Below are positions 25,826 to 32,781 of a stretch of 64,000 nucleotides of DNA, one piece after another. The translations under genes and the position numbers were made by a program. Source of the stretch: Thermomonospora echinospora (GTDB lineage: Bacteria > Actinomycetota > Actinomycetes > Streptosporangiales > Streptosporangiaceae); contig NZ_FNVO01000008.1 of assembly GCF_900108175.1 (NCBI RefSeq), positions 125,127 through 189,126 on the forward strand. Reading direction: 5' to 3'. Each line of letters begins with the position of its first letter. Positions within the stretch are counted from its first letter, which is position 1. A model generated the notes under the pieces. It made no database searches. It saw only the letters and a list, made by a program, of their open reading frames with translations, and was not told the DNA's origin.

Positions 25826-26056
25826 TCAGCGGGCGTTGGCCGCCATGAAGGCGGCGAATTCGGCCAGGGACAGCTTGCCGTCGCGGCTGCCGTCGGCGGC
25901 CACCATCACCTCGACGGCGCGCGCGTGGCTGATCTCCTGGCCGAGCGCCCGCATCAGGGTCTTCAGCTCCTCTAGCGAGATGAACCCGTCACCGTCCAGA
26001 TCGACCATTCCGAACGTGGCCGCGTACTCGCTGGTGTCTTCGTTGGTGTCCGTCAC
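25826..26056 (-). CDS. EF-hand calcium-binding protein (76 aa)
   Basis: Two EF-hands: loop one DLDGDGFISLEE (residues ~19-30) and loop two DGSRDGKLSLAE (~54-65). Both keep Asp/Ser ligands, the central Gly and the final Glu. The second has Asp-Gly at the start followed by S-R-D-G, still compatible with calcium. Between them lies LKTLMRALGQEISHARAVEV, a typical connector. The GTG at 26056 gives VTDTNEDTSEYAATFGMVD, the usual actinobacterial start; a longer start at 26116 adds a non-homologous Arg-rich tail. A soluble Ca2+ sensor or buffer; partner unknown. Confidence 0.85.
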   Translation of the reverse strand: MTDTNEDTSEYAATFGMVDLDGDGFISLEELKTLMRALGQEISHARAVEVMVAADGSRDGKLSLAEFAAFMAANAR

Positions 26057-26119
26057 GGCGCGCACCCTAGCAGCCGGACCCGCCCCGCGAAGCGGCGGAG
26101 CCGTGACCGTGCGCACGCC

Positions 26120-26827
26120 TCAGGAGTCGGCGGCGCACCCGTCGGCGAAGGCGCGCAGGCCCGGCAGATCGAGCACGGTGACCCTCTTGTAGGCGGTGGC
26201 GACCAGCCCCTTGTCGCGCAGCTCGCCGAAGCCCCGGGCGGCCGTCTCCCGCGAGGCGTCCACCCAGCTGCCCAGGTCGGCCTGCGACAGCTGCGGCAGG
26301 ATCGGCACCCGCCCGCCGGGGCCGGGCTCGGTGTAGCGCAGCGACAGCTCCGCCAAGTGGACCAGCAGGTGCGCCAGCCGGCAGGTGCCGTCGGCGCCGG
26401 CGTGCACCCGCAGCCGGTTGCCCAGCTCGCCCATGCGGTCGACGATGGTGGCCACCAGCGGCCACCAGGTGCGCGGGTTCTCGTCCAGGAAGGCCCGGAA
26501 CCGGGCGGCCGGCACGTTCAGCGCCTTGATCGGCACCAGCGCCTGCACGGTGGCCGTGCGCGGGCCGTCGAACATCGCCGACACCTCGCCGACCAGGTCA
26601 CCGGGGCCGCGCACGGCCAGCACGACCTCCCGTCCCGAGCCGGTGGGGGAGATGACCTTGGCCCAGCCCTCCATGATGATGGTGACGTGCGTGGAGACGT
26701 CGCCCTCGAAGGTGAGCGGCTCACCGCCGGGCCGGAAGGTCCGGAGCCGGCCGGCGCGGCGCAGCGTGGCCCGGCCCGCGTCGTCGAGTGCCTCCCAGAA
26801 GGGAGAGGTCACCGGTACCCGTTCCAT
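26120..26827 (-). CDS. Crp/Fnr-family transcriptional regulator (235 aa)
   Basis: Cyclic-nucleotide-binding-type beta barrel in residues ~15-125 (GGEPLTFEGDVSTHVTIIM, VVLAVRGPGDLVGEVSAMFD), a long dimer helix, and a winged helix at ~165-225 (LSQADLGSWVDASRETAARG, then FGELRDKGLVATAYKRVTV). The barrel's phosphate-binding segment reads GPGDLVGEVSAMFDGPRTAT, close to the cAMP-type motif. There is no FNR cysteine set. The ATG at 26827 follows GAGGG. It is divergent from the metallophosphoesterase gene, and a palindrome lies between them. Ligand not known. Confidence 0.87.
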   Translation of the reverse strand: MERVPVTSPFWEALDDAGRATLRRAGRLRTFRPGGEPLTFEGDVSTHVTIIMEGWAKVISPTGSGREVVLAVRGPGDLVGEVSAMFDGPRTATVQALVPIKALNVPAARFRAFLDENPRTWWPLVATIVDRMGELGNRLRVHAGADGTCRLAHLLVHLAELSLRYTEPGPGGRVPILPQLSQADLGSWVDASRETAARGFGELRDKGLVATAYKRVTVLDLPGLRAFADGCAADS

Positions 26828-26920
26828 GGGGCCCTCGCGCACGCCGCCCTCCGACCGGTCGTGCCTCCCCTCGGGAGGCCAACGGATTGTGAAAGCAATT
26901 GACCCATTTTCCGCTCTCCG

Positions 26921-26935
26921 TGACAAGGTTTGTCA
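26921..26935. promoter_or_regulatory. Palindrome TGACAA-GGT-TTGTCA between crp-like and phosphoesterase genes
   Basis: Perfect 6-3-6 inverted repeat. Each arm ends in TTGTCA, a fair -35 element in either direction; on the plus strand TATCGC follows 16 bp later. It could be a regulator site overlapping divergent promoters. It is not the classical TGTGA-N6-TCACA Crp site. Confidence 0.4.
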
Positions 26936-26972
26936 TCCGCGTCCGCGACCGTATCGCGGGTAGAGCCGCGTC

Positions 26973-27464
26973 ATGAAAGTGATCGTGCTCGCCGACACGC
27001 ACGCGCCGCGGCGCTGGCGCTCCTGCCCGCCCGCGGTGGCCGCGCTGCTGCGCGGGGCCGATCTGATCCTGCACGCCGGGGACGTCTGCACGGCCGCCGT
27101 GCTGGACGAGCTGTCGGCGTACGCGCCGGTGCGCGCGGTGCTGGGCAACAACGACAGCCCCGACGTGGCGGCCTGGGGCGCCCCCGAGACGGTGGACCTG
27201 GACCTGGCCGGGCTGCGGGTCTCGATGATCCACGACAGCGGCCCGGCCAGGGGCCGCCTGGGCCGCATGCGCCGCCGGTTCCCCGACGCCGACCTGGTGG
27301 TCTTCGGCCACTCGCACATCCCGATGGACGAGCGCGGCGAGGACCTGCGCATCTTCAACCCCGGGTCGCCCACCGACCGCCGCCGCCAACCCCACGGCAC
27401 GGTGGGCGTCCTGCACATCGAGGAGGGCGGACTGCTGCACGCCGAGATCGTCCCGGTGACCTGA
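26973..27464 (+). CDS. Metallophosphoesterase, YfcE/MJ0936 type (163 aa)
   Basis: A calcineurin-like phosphoesterase with the di-metal motifs in order: VIVLADTHAPRRW (D-x-H), LILHAGDVCTAAVL (GD), VLGNNDSPDVAAW (GN[ND]), MIHDSGPARGRLG, and VVFGHSHIPMDERGEDL (GHSH), then FNPGSPTDRRR. This small class hydrolyses phosphodiesters or phosphatase substrates in the cytosol. There is no clear ribosome site before the ATG. The stop codon lies within a CTGAC microsatellite. Exact substrate unknown. Confidence 0.88.
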   Translation: MKVIVLADTHAPRRWRSCPPAVAALLRGADLILHAGDVCTAAVLDELSAYAPVRAVLGNNDSPDVAAWGAPETVDLDLAGLRVSMIHDSGPARGRLGRMRRRFPDADLVVFGHSHIPMDERGEDLRIFNPGSPTDRRRQPHGTVGVLHIEEGGLLHAEIVPVT

Positions 27465-27490
27465 CCTGACCTGACCTGACCTGACCTGAC
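27461..27490 (+). repeat. Pentanucleotide microsatellite (CTGAC)6
   Basis: Six perfect CTGAC units flanked on each side by one GTGAC. The phosphoesterase's TGA stop is in the first unit, so slippage changes only the 3' non-coding length. The rest of 27465-27654 shows no gene. Confidence 0.85.
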
Positions 27491-27654
27491 GTGACCTGGA
27501 CGGACCTCGACCCGGAACGGACCTTGCCCGGGACGCTCCGGTCACATCCCGGTCACATCCCGGCCGCGTCCCGCCTGGCGGGACGGCGTCGGCCGGGGGA
27601 GCGGCCGCCCCCGCCCCTGCGACGGGGCGAGGGCGGCGCGGACGGACGACGTGA

Positions 27655-27747
27655 CGGAGGCGTACGGGAATCGAACCCGCCGACCCGAGATGCTCGGGTC
27701 CCATGGTTTTGAAGACCAGGGAGCCCACCAGGCACTCGCCCGCCTCC
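27655..27747 (-). tRNA. selC: Selenocysteine tRNA, anticodon UCA
   Basis: The minus strand folds as an oversized tRNA of ~93 nt. The acceptor stem is GGAGGCG / CGCCTCC with a G discriminator; CCA is not encoded. There is an enlarged D arm, an anticodon stem-loop TGGT-CTTCAAA-ACCA with anticodon TCA, a long variable arm ACCCGAG-CAT-CTCGGGT, and a T arm with GGGTTCGATTCCC. UCA reads UGA. The long acceptor/T stack and extra arm are the hallmarks of tRNA-Sec. It lies just downstream of the acyl-CoA ligase gene and near selD, selA and selB. Confidence 0.93.
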
Positions 27748-27780
27748 GCGTCCGACCCTATGCGATCGCGGGACGGGCGT

Positions 27781-29631
27781 TCAGGAGGGGTAGAGCTCCT
27801 CGATCACGTCGGTGTACTTGCCGTGCACGACCCGCCGCTTGAGCTTGAGGGTCGGGGTGAGCTCCTCGCTCTCGGCGGTCCACTCGGCCGGCAGCACCCG
27901 CCACCTCTTGACCTGCTGGACGCGGGCCAGCCGGGCGTTGGCATCGGTCACCGCCTGCTCGATCTCGGCCAGCACCAGCGGGTGCCCGGCCAGGGCGGCC
28001 AGGTCGGTGGTGTCGATCCCGGCGGCCGCGGCCCACACCGGGGCCACCTCGCCGTCCAGGGTGATCAGCGCGACCACGTACGGGCGGCGGTCGCCGTAGG
28101 CCAGCGCCTGGCCGACCAGCGGGTGCTCCTTGAGGAGGTTCTCGATCAGGGAGGGGGCGATGTTCTCCCCGCCCGCGGTGATGATGAGCTCCTTCTTGCG
28201 GTCCACGACCTTGAGGAACCCGTCGGGGTCCAGCTCGCCCACGTCGCCGGTGTGCACCCAGCCCTCCTCGTCCAGCAGCTCGGCGGTGGCCTCCGGGCGG
28301 CCGAGGTAGCCGGGGGTGCAGGTGGAGCCGCGCACCAGGATCTCCCCGTCCTCGGCGATCCGCAGCTCCACGCCGGGGAACGGCCGGCCGACCGTACCGA
28401 GCCGGAACCCCTCGTCGGTGTTGGCGGTGACCGCGCCGGTGGTCTCGGTCATCCCGTACACGTCCATGATCTTGATGCCCAGGCCGGCGAAGAACCGGGC
28501 CACCTCGATCGGCAGCGGCGCCGCGGCGCTGAGCGCCTGCACTACCCGGTCCAGGCCGAGCAGCCCGCGGATGGTGCCCAGCACCGCGGCGTCGGCCTGC
28601 TCGAAGGCGGCGCGCAGCTCCGCCGAGACGGTGCCGCCATACTGCAGGCCCCCCACGTACTGACGGCCGACGTCCAGCGCGCCGGCGACGGCGGCCTTCT
28701 TGGCCTCGTCGGTCTCGGCGGCGAGCACCGCCTGGACGCCCGCCATGATCTTCTCCCAGACCCGCGGGACGCCGAAGAAGGAGTCCGGCCGCACCTCCCT
28801 GAGCACCGCGGTGAGCTGCGCGGGGTCGGGACACATGTGGACGTGCGCGGCCCGTACGACCGGCAGGTACATGCTCAGCACCCGGTCGGCGATGTGCGCG
28901 AACGGCAGGTAGGAGATGGCCGTGTTGTGCGGCGGCAGGGCGGAGGTGGCCTCGGAGACCGCGGCCTCGTACAGCGCCATGGTGTGGGTGATGAGCACGC
29001 CCTTGGGATCGCCGGTGGTGCCGGAGGTGTACAGCACGGTGAGCGTGTCGGACGGCTTGACCGCCTGCCAGCGCCGGTCGATCTCGGCGGGGTCGGCGGC
29101 CAGCCGCTCACGGCCCAGCTCCAGGAAGTCGTCCCAGGTCATGAAGCGATCGCCGGACGGGCAGACGGCGGCGTCCAGCACGATCACCCGGCGCAGGCCC
29201 GGCAGCCGGTCCAGCACCGGCAGCCAGCGGTCAAGCTGGTCCCGGCCGTCCAGCACCGCGTAGGCGGCCGAGCAGTTGCCCGCCACGAAGGCGACCTGGT
29301 CGGCGGCCAGGGTGGCGTACACGGTGGTCGGGACACCGCCGGCGTGCACGGCGCCGAAGTCGGCGAGCACGTGCTCGGAGCGGTTGGGCATCATCAGCGC
29401 GACGACCTCGCCGGGGGCCAGGCCGAGCGCGGCGAAGCCGGCCGCGATCTCCAGGGCCAGCTGCCGGGTCCGCCCCCAGGTCAGCGTGCGCCACCCGGCG
29501 CCGTCCCGGTCGGAGTAGGCGGGCAGGTCGGGGTGGCGTTCGGCCGTGTCGCGCAGCCGGGTGCACAGGGTCTGCCCCTCGATCGCCCGCTCGAACTCCG
29601 CCCGTTGCTCCAGGATCTCGTCCCGCGGCAT
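27781..29631 (-). CDS. Long-chain acyl-CoA synthetase, AMP-forming (616 aa)
   Basis: Complete ANL-superfamily ligase of the FadD15 type. LTVLYTSGTTGDPKGVLITH is the P-loop (A3), DVYGMTETTGAVTANT the A5 region, and HTGDVGELDPDGFLKVVDRK the A7 hinge followed by KELIITAGGENIAPSLIEN (A8). The final TPTLKLKRRVVHGKYTDVIE supplies the C-terminal catalytic Lys. It activates a fatty acid to acyl-AMP and then acyl-CoA, soluble or membrane-associated. The ATG at 29631 has AAGGGG upstream. Monocistronic; its stop is 33 bp from the tRNA-Sec gene, so read-through into the tRNA is possible. Confidence 0.92.
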   Translation of the reverse strand: MPRDEILEQRAEFERAIEGQTLCTRLRDTAERHPDLPAYSDRDGAGWRTLTWGRTRQLALEIAAGFAALGLAPGEVVALMMPNRSEHVLADFGAVHAGGVPTTVYATLAADQVAFVAGNCSAAYAVLDGRDQLDRWLPVLDRLPGLRRVIVLDAAVCPSGDRFMTWDDFLELGRERLAADPAEIDRRWQAVKPSDTLTVLYTSGTTGDPKGVLITHTMALYEAAVSEATSALPPHNTAISYLPFAHIADRVLSMYLPVVRAAHVHMCPDPAQLTAVLREVRPDSFFGVPRVWEKIMAGVQAVLAAETDEAKKAAVAGALDVGRQYVGGLQYGGTVSAELRAAFEQADAAVLGTIRGLLGLDRVVQALSAAAPLPIEVARFFAGLGIKIMDVYGMTETTGAVTANTDEGFRLGTVGRPFPGVELRIAEDGEILVRGSTCTPGYLGRPEATAELLDEEGWVHTGDVGELDPDGFLKVVDRKKELIITAGGENIAPSLIENLLKEHPLVGQALAYGDRRPYVVALITLDGEVAPVWAAAAGIDTTDLAALAGHPLVLAEIEQAVTDANARLARVQQVKRWRVLPAEWTAESEELTPTLKLKRRVVHGKYTDVIEELYPS

Positions 29632-29762
29632 CTCGCGCCCCTTCGCTGTCAGTGGATACTTACGGGGGCATCGCATCATGTCGAACGCTGTTCGGACAAG
29701 AGGGGGCGCGGTCGTCTGCGATCCGTGTCCCCGGGGATGCGCACCGTGCCCTTTGCGCTGGT

Positions 29763-29793
29763 TGATCGGTGGCCGATCACGGTGCGATAGTTT
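29763..29793 (+). promoter_or_regulatory. selD promoter candidate with palindrome TGATCGG-TGG-CCGATCA
   Basis: A TANNNT-type -10 box, TAGTTT (29788-29793), ends 6 nt before the GTG start of selD, which points to a leaderless transcript. Immediately upstream lies a perfect 7-3-7 palindrome (29763-29779) spanning the -35 area, a candidate operator. Both are inferred from sequence only. Confidence 0.45.
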
Positions 29794-29799
29794 CGGATC

Positions 29800-30807
29800 G
29801 TGACCTCCGTACGGCTGACCCGGTACGCCCATGGCGGCGGCTGCGCCTGCAAGATCCCGCCGGGCGAGCTGGAGTCGATGGTCGCCGGGCTGGCCGTCGC
29901 GCCCCTGCGCGGCGCCGCCACCGGGCACGGCCTGCTCATCGGGCTGGAGGACGGCGACGACGCGGCGGTGCTGAGCCTGGACGGCGACCGGGCGGTGGTG
30001 TCCACCGTCGACTTCTTCACCCCTGTGGTGGACGACCCCTACGACTGGGGGCGCATCGCCGCCGCCAACGCCCTGTCCGACGTCTACGCGGTCGGCGGCC
30101 GGCCCCTGATGGCCGTCAACCTGCTGGGCTGGCCGCGCGACACGCTGCCGATGGAACTGGCCCGCGAGGTGCTGCGCGGCGGGCATGACGTCGCGGCGCG
30201 GGCGGGCTGCCACGTGGCCGGCGGGCACAGCATCGACGACCCCGAGCCCAAGTACGGGATGGCGGTGACCGGGATCGCCGACCCGGCCCGACTGCTGCGG
30301 CTGGACGCCGCCCGGCCCGGCACCCCGCTGTCGCTGACCAAGCCGCTGGGCATCGGCGTGCTCAACACCCGCCACAAGGCCACCGGCGAGCTGTTCCCCC
30401 AGGCCATCGCCGCCATGACCACCCTGAACGCCGACGCCGCGCAGCTGGCGCTGGAGGCCGGCGCGCAGGCCGCCACCGACGTGACCGGCTTCGGCCTGCT
30501 CGGCCACCTCTACAAGATGGCCCGGGCCGGCGGGGTGACCGCGGTGGTGGACGCGGCGGCGGTGCCCTACCTGGACGGCGCCCGCGAGGCGGTGCGCGAC
30601 GGGTTCGTCTCCGGCGGCACCCGGCGCAACCTGGCCTGGGTCACCCCGCACACCGACTTCGGCAGGATCGCCGAGCCCGAGCGGCTGCTGCTGGCCGACG
30701 CCCAGACCTCCGGCGGGCTGCTGGTGGCCGGCGAGGTGCCCGGCGCGCCGGTGATCGGCGAGCTGGTCGCCCGGCCCGCCGGCGGGCCCGCGCTGGTCGT
30801 CCGCTGA
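29800..30807 (+). CDS. selD: Selenide, water dikinase (selenophosphate synthetase, 335 aa)
   Basis: Makes selenophosphate from selenide and ATP for Sec-tRNA synthesis. The flexible N-terminal glycine-rich loop reads YAHGGGCACKIPP, with catalytic Cys at residue 15 or 17 and Lys18. In some organisms this position is selenocysteine; here the codons are TGC. Further family motifs: GDDAAVLSLDGDRAVVSTVD, DPYDWGRIAAANALSDVYAV, GHSIDDPEPKYGMAVTG, and TDVTGFGLLGHLYKMARAGG. GTG start, probably leaderless. A small membrane-protein gene follows after 106 bp. Confidence 0.95.
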   Translation: MTSVRLTRYAHGGGCACKIPPGELESMVAGLAVAPLRGAATGHGLLIGLEDGDDAAVLSLDGDRAVVSTVDFFTPVVDDPYDWGRIAAANALSDVYAVGGRPLMAVNLLGWPRDTLPMELAREVLRGGHDVAARAGCHVAGGHSIDDPEPKYGMAVTGIADPARLLRLDAARPGTPLSLTKPLGIGVLNTRHKATGELFPQAIAAMTTLNADAAQLALEAGAQAATDVTGFGLLGHLYKMARAGGVTAVVDAAAVPYLDGAREAVRDGFVSGGTRRNLAWVTPHTDFGRIAEPERLLLADAQTSGGLLVAGEVPGAPVIGELVARPAGGPALVVR

Positions 30808-30913
30808 TCCGGCCGGGCTCCTCGTCCCGGCGTCCGCGCAGGCCGGTTGGGGCGGGGAAGTACGGGTAGGAGCACACGGGCTGCCACGCTGGGGGGCGAC
30901 GGAGGGGGCCGGC

Positions 30914-31186
30914 ATGGTCATCGGGGACATCGTCATCGCCGTTGTCTTCGGGTCGATCGTCGGGGTGCTGGGGCGGCTCGTGGTGCCGGGCCGGCGGCCG
31001 GCGCCGCTGTGGCTGGTGGTCGTGGCCGGCGTCGCCGCCGCGATCATCGGCGCCTGGCTGGGGCAGGTGCTCTTCGGCTGGGAGAACGGCGCGCTCAGCT
31101 TCCCCGTGGTGCTGCTGCAGATCATGCTCGCCGCGATCGGGGTGTTCACCGCGGCCACGCTGGGGCTCAGGCGGGGCGGCGCCTGA
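30914..31186 (+). CDS. GlsB/YeaQ/YmgE-type small membrane protein (90 aa)
   Basis: Three hydrophobic helices: VIGDIVIAVVFGSIVGVLGR, LWLVVVAGVAAAIIGAWLG and VVLLQIMLAAIGVFTAATL, with the family's Gly-rich spacing (transglycosylase-associated protein family). A polar loop PGRRPAP lies after helix 1. A good GGAGGGGGCCGGC ribosome site precedes the ATG. These proteins are induced by stress in several bacteria, but their molecular role is unsettled. Its placement after selD may be incidental. Confidence 0.8.
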   Translation: MVIGDIVIAVVFGSIVGVLGRLVVPGRRPAPLWLVVVAGVAAAIIGAWLGQVLFGWENGALSFPVVLLQIMLAAIGVFTAATLGLRRGGA

Positions 31187-31204
31187 CCGTGGCCTGACCA
31201 GGGC

Positions 31205-32674
31205 CTAATCGGGGGCGGTGTCCCGTGCCCCGGCGCGTCCCGTCACCCGTACGTGGCCGTCCTCGTCGAGATGGCCGACGTCCCCGGTCAGGTAGTAGCC
31301 GGGGTATCGGGCCAGATGCGCCTCGACGAACCGTTCGTCGTCGCGCCACAGTGTGGCCAGTGCGCCCGGCGGCAGCGGCAGCCGCAGGCCCAGCTCCCCG
31401 TCGGTGCCGGGCGGCACCGGCCTGCCGTCCGGGCCCAGCGCCTGCACGTCGAAGCCGGGCGTCGGAGGCCCGGCGACGCCCGCCCGCACCGGCACCGGCT
31501 CCAGGCCGCGCGGGGCCGCGGCGATCGGGCGGCCGGTCTCCGGCCGCTCCCACTGCCCGGTGACCGGGCGTCCCAGGGCGCGCGAGGCCCACGCGCAGGC
31601 CCCCGCGTCCGGCCGCTCCCCGGCCAGGAACACCGCCTCCAGCGCTGACAGATCGTGGCCCCGCGGCCGGTCCCCGTCCCGTTCCCTGAGCGCCCTGATC
31701 GTGGCCGGTGTGGTCAGCGCTCCCTTCACCCGGTGCTCGGCGATCACCCGCAGGAATGCGCCGCCCCCCTCGTGCAGCAGGAGCGTGCAGCCGGTCAGCA
31801 GGGGAGCGTAGATCGCCGACGACAGGCCGGCCGGCCAGCCGAGGTCGCAGGTGGCCCCGAACACCTCCCCGGGGCCGACCCCGTAGAGGTGCTCCATCGA
31901 CCAGCGCAGCGCCACCGCGTACCCGCCGTTGTCGTGGACCACCCCCTTGGCGGGCCCGGCCGTCCCGGGCGTGAACAGCACGTGGAGCGGGTCGGTCGCC
32001 GCGACCGGCACGCACCCGGCCGGGCGCGCGGCCGCCATCGCCTCGTCCCAGTCGACGTCGCGGGGTGGCACGGCGCTCGTGCCGCCGGGCCCTCGTAGGA
32101 TCACGCGGTGGCCGACCTTGTGCGAGGCCAGCCGCAGGGCGGCGTCCAGCACGGGCTTCGCGGACCCGGCGGGATCCTCGGCGGCCGAGACGATCACCTT
32201 CGGCCGGACCACGTCGATCTGCGCCGCCAGCGCGTCGGCGTCCGGGCCGCCGGACGGCGCCACGTGCACCACGCCCAGCCGGGCACAGGCCAGCACCGCG
32301 ATGACCGCCTCGGGCGTCATCGGCAGATGCACCAGTACGCGGTCGCCGGGCTCGGCGCCGAGCCCGGCCAGCACCCCCGCGAACCGGGCCACCAGGTCGG
32401 TCAGCTCCATGTAGGTGTAGGCGCGTGGCGGGCCGGAATCCCCACCGGGGCAGACCAGCGCCGGCTGGTCGCCGCGACCGGCGACCACGTGCCGGTCCAG
32501 CGCGTTGTCGCAGGTGTTCAGCTCACCGCCGGTGAACCACCGGTAGAACGGCGGCGCCCCGTCGTCCAGCACCCGGTCGGGTGGTGCCAGCCAGCGGATG
32601 TCCCGGGCGGCCAGCCCCCAGAAGCGGGCCGGGTCGGTGATGCTGCGCTGGTACGCGGCCGCGTAGGCGCCCAT
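31205..32674 (-). CDS. PrpE/Acs-like acyl-CoA synthetase, C-terminally truncated and degenerate (489 aa)
   Basis: The N-terminus follows propionyl/acetyl-CoA synthetases (YAAAYQRSITDPARFWGLAA, NTCDNALDRHV, GVVHDNGGYAVALRWSMEHL). Key motifs are damaged. The P-loop reads LFTPGTAGPAKG instead of YTSGTTGxPKG, and the A5 motif reads QWERPETGRPI instead of WWQTETG.PI. The chain stops at RVTGRAGARDTAPD, where the A8 hinge (GR.DDVI...G.R) and the whole ~110-residue lid with the catalytic Lys should follow. The start at 32674 has GGAGG upstream. The ORF is intact and GC-biased, so it may be expressed, but normal ligase activity is unlikely. Confidence 0.8.
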   Translation of the reverse strand: MGAYAAAYQRSITDPARFWGLAARDIRWLAPPDRVLDDGAPPFYRWFTGGELNTCDNALDRHVVAGRGDQPALVCPGGDSGPPRAYTYMELTDLVARFAGVLAGLGAEPGDRVLVHLPMTPEAVIAVLACARLGVVHVAPSGGPDADALAAQIDVVRPKVIVSAAEDPAGSAKPVLDAALRLASHKVGHRVILRGPGGTSAVPPRDVDWDEAMAAARPAGCVPVAATDPLHVLFTPGTAGPAKGVVHDNGGYAVALRWSMEHLYGVGPGEVFGATCDLGWPAGLSSAIYAPLLTGCTLLLHEGGGAFLRVIAEHRVKGALTTPATIRALRERDGDRPRGHDLSALEAVFLAGERPDAGACAWASRALGRPVTGQWERPETGRPIAAAPRGLEPVPVRAGVAGPPTPGFDVQALGPDGRPVPPGTDGELGLRLPLPPGALATLWRDDERFVEAHLARYPGYYLTGDVGHLDEDGHVRVTGRAGARDTAPD

Positions 32675-32781
32675 GCGGTCCTCCGGGGTGGGAAGGGGCC
32701 AGGTAGCGCGTCCCTGGAGGACGCCCACCCCTAGCGCATTCCCAGAGGGGGCTGTTCGTCAAGGGCGGGACCGGCGCGCCT

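Noticed and set aside
27461-27490. Phase-variation switch for the phosphoesterase
   Set aside because: The stop codon is in the first repeat unit, so unit number does not change the protein.
29800-30807. SelD as a selenocysteine-containing enzyme
   Set aside because: Both active-loop positions are TGC codons (C15, C17).
27781-31158. A 1125-codon open frame on the minus strand, spanning the acyl-CoA ligase and the complement of selD
   Set aside because: Only the part up to 29631 matches a ligase; the upstream extension is the antisense shadow of selD with no ribosome site. Long shadow frames are expected at this G/C content.
31205-32674. The truncated PrpE-like gene as a selenoprotein read through a UGA
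   Set aside because: Its stop is TAG, and the downstream frame does not continue the synthetase lid.
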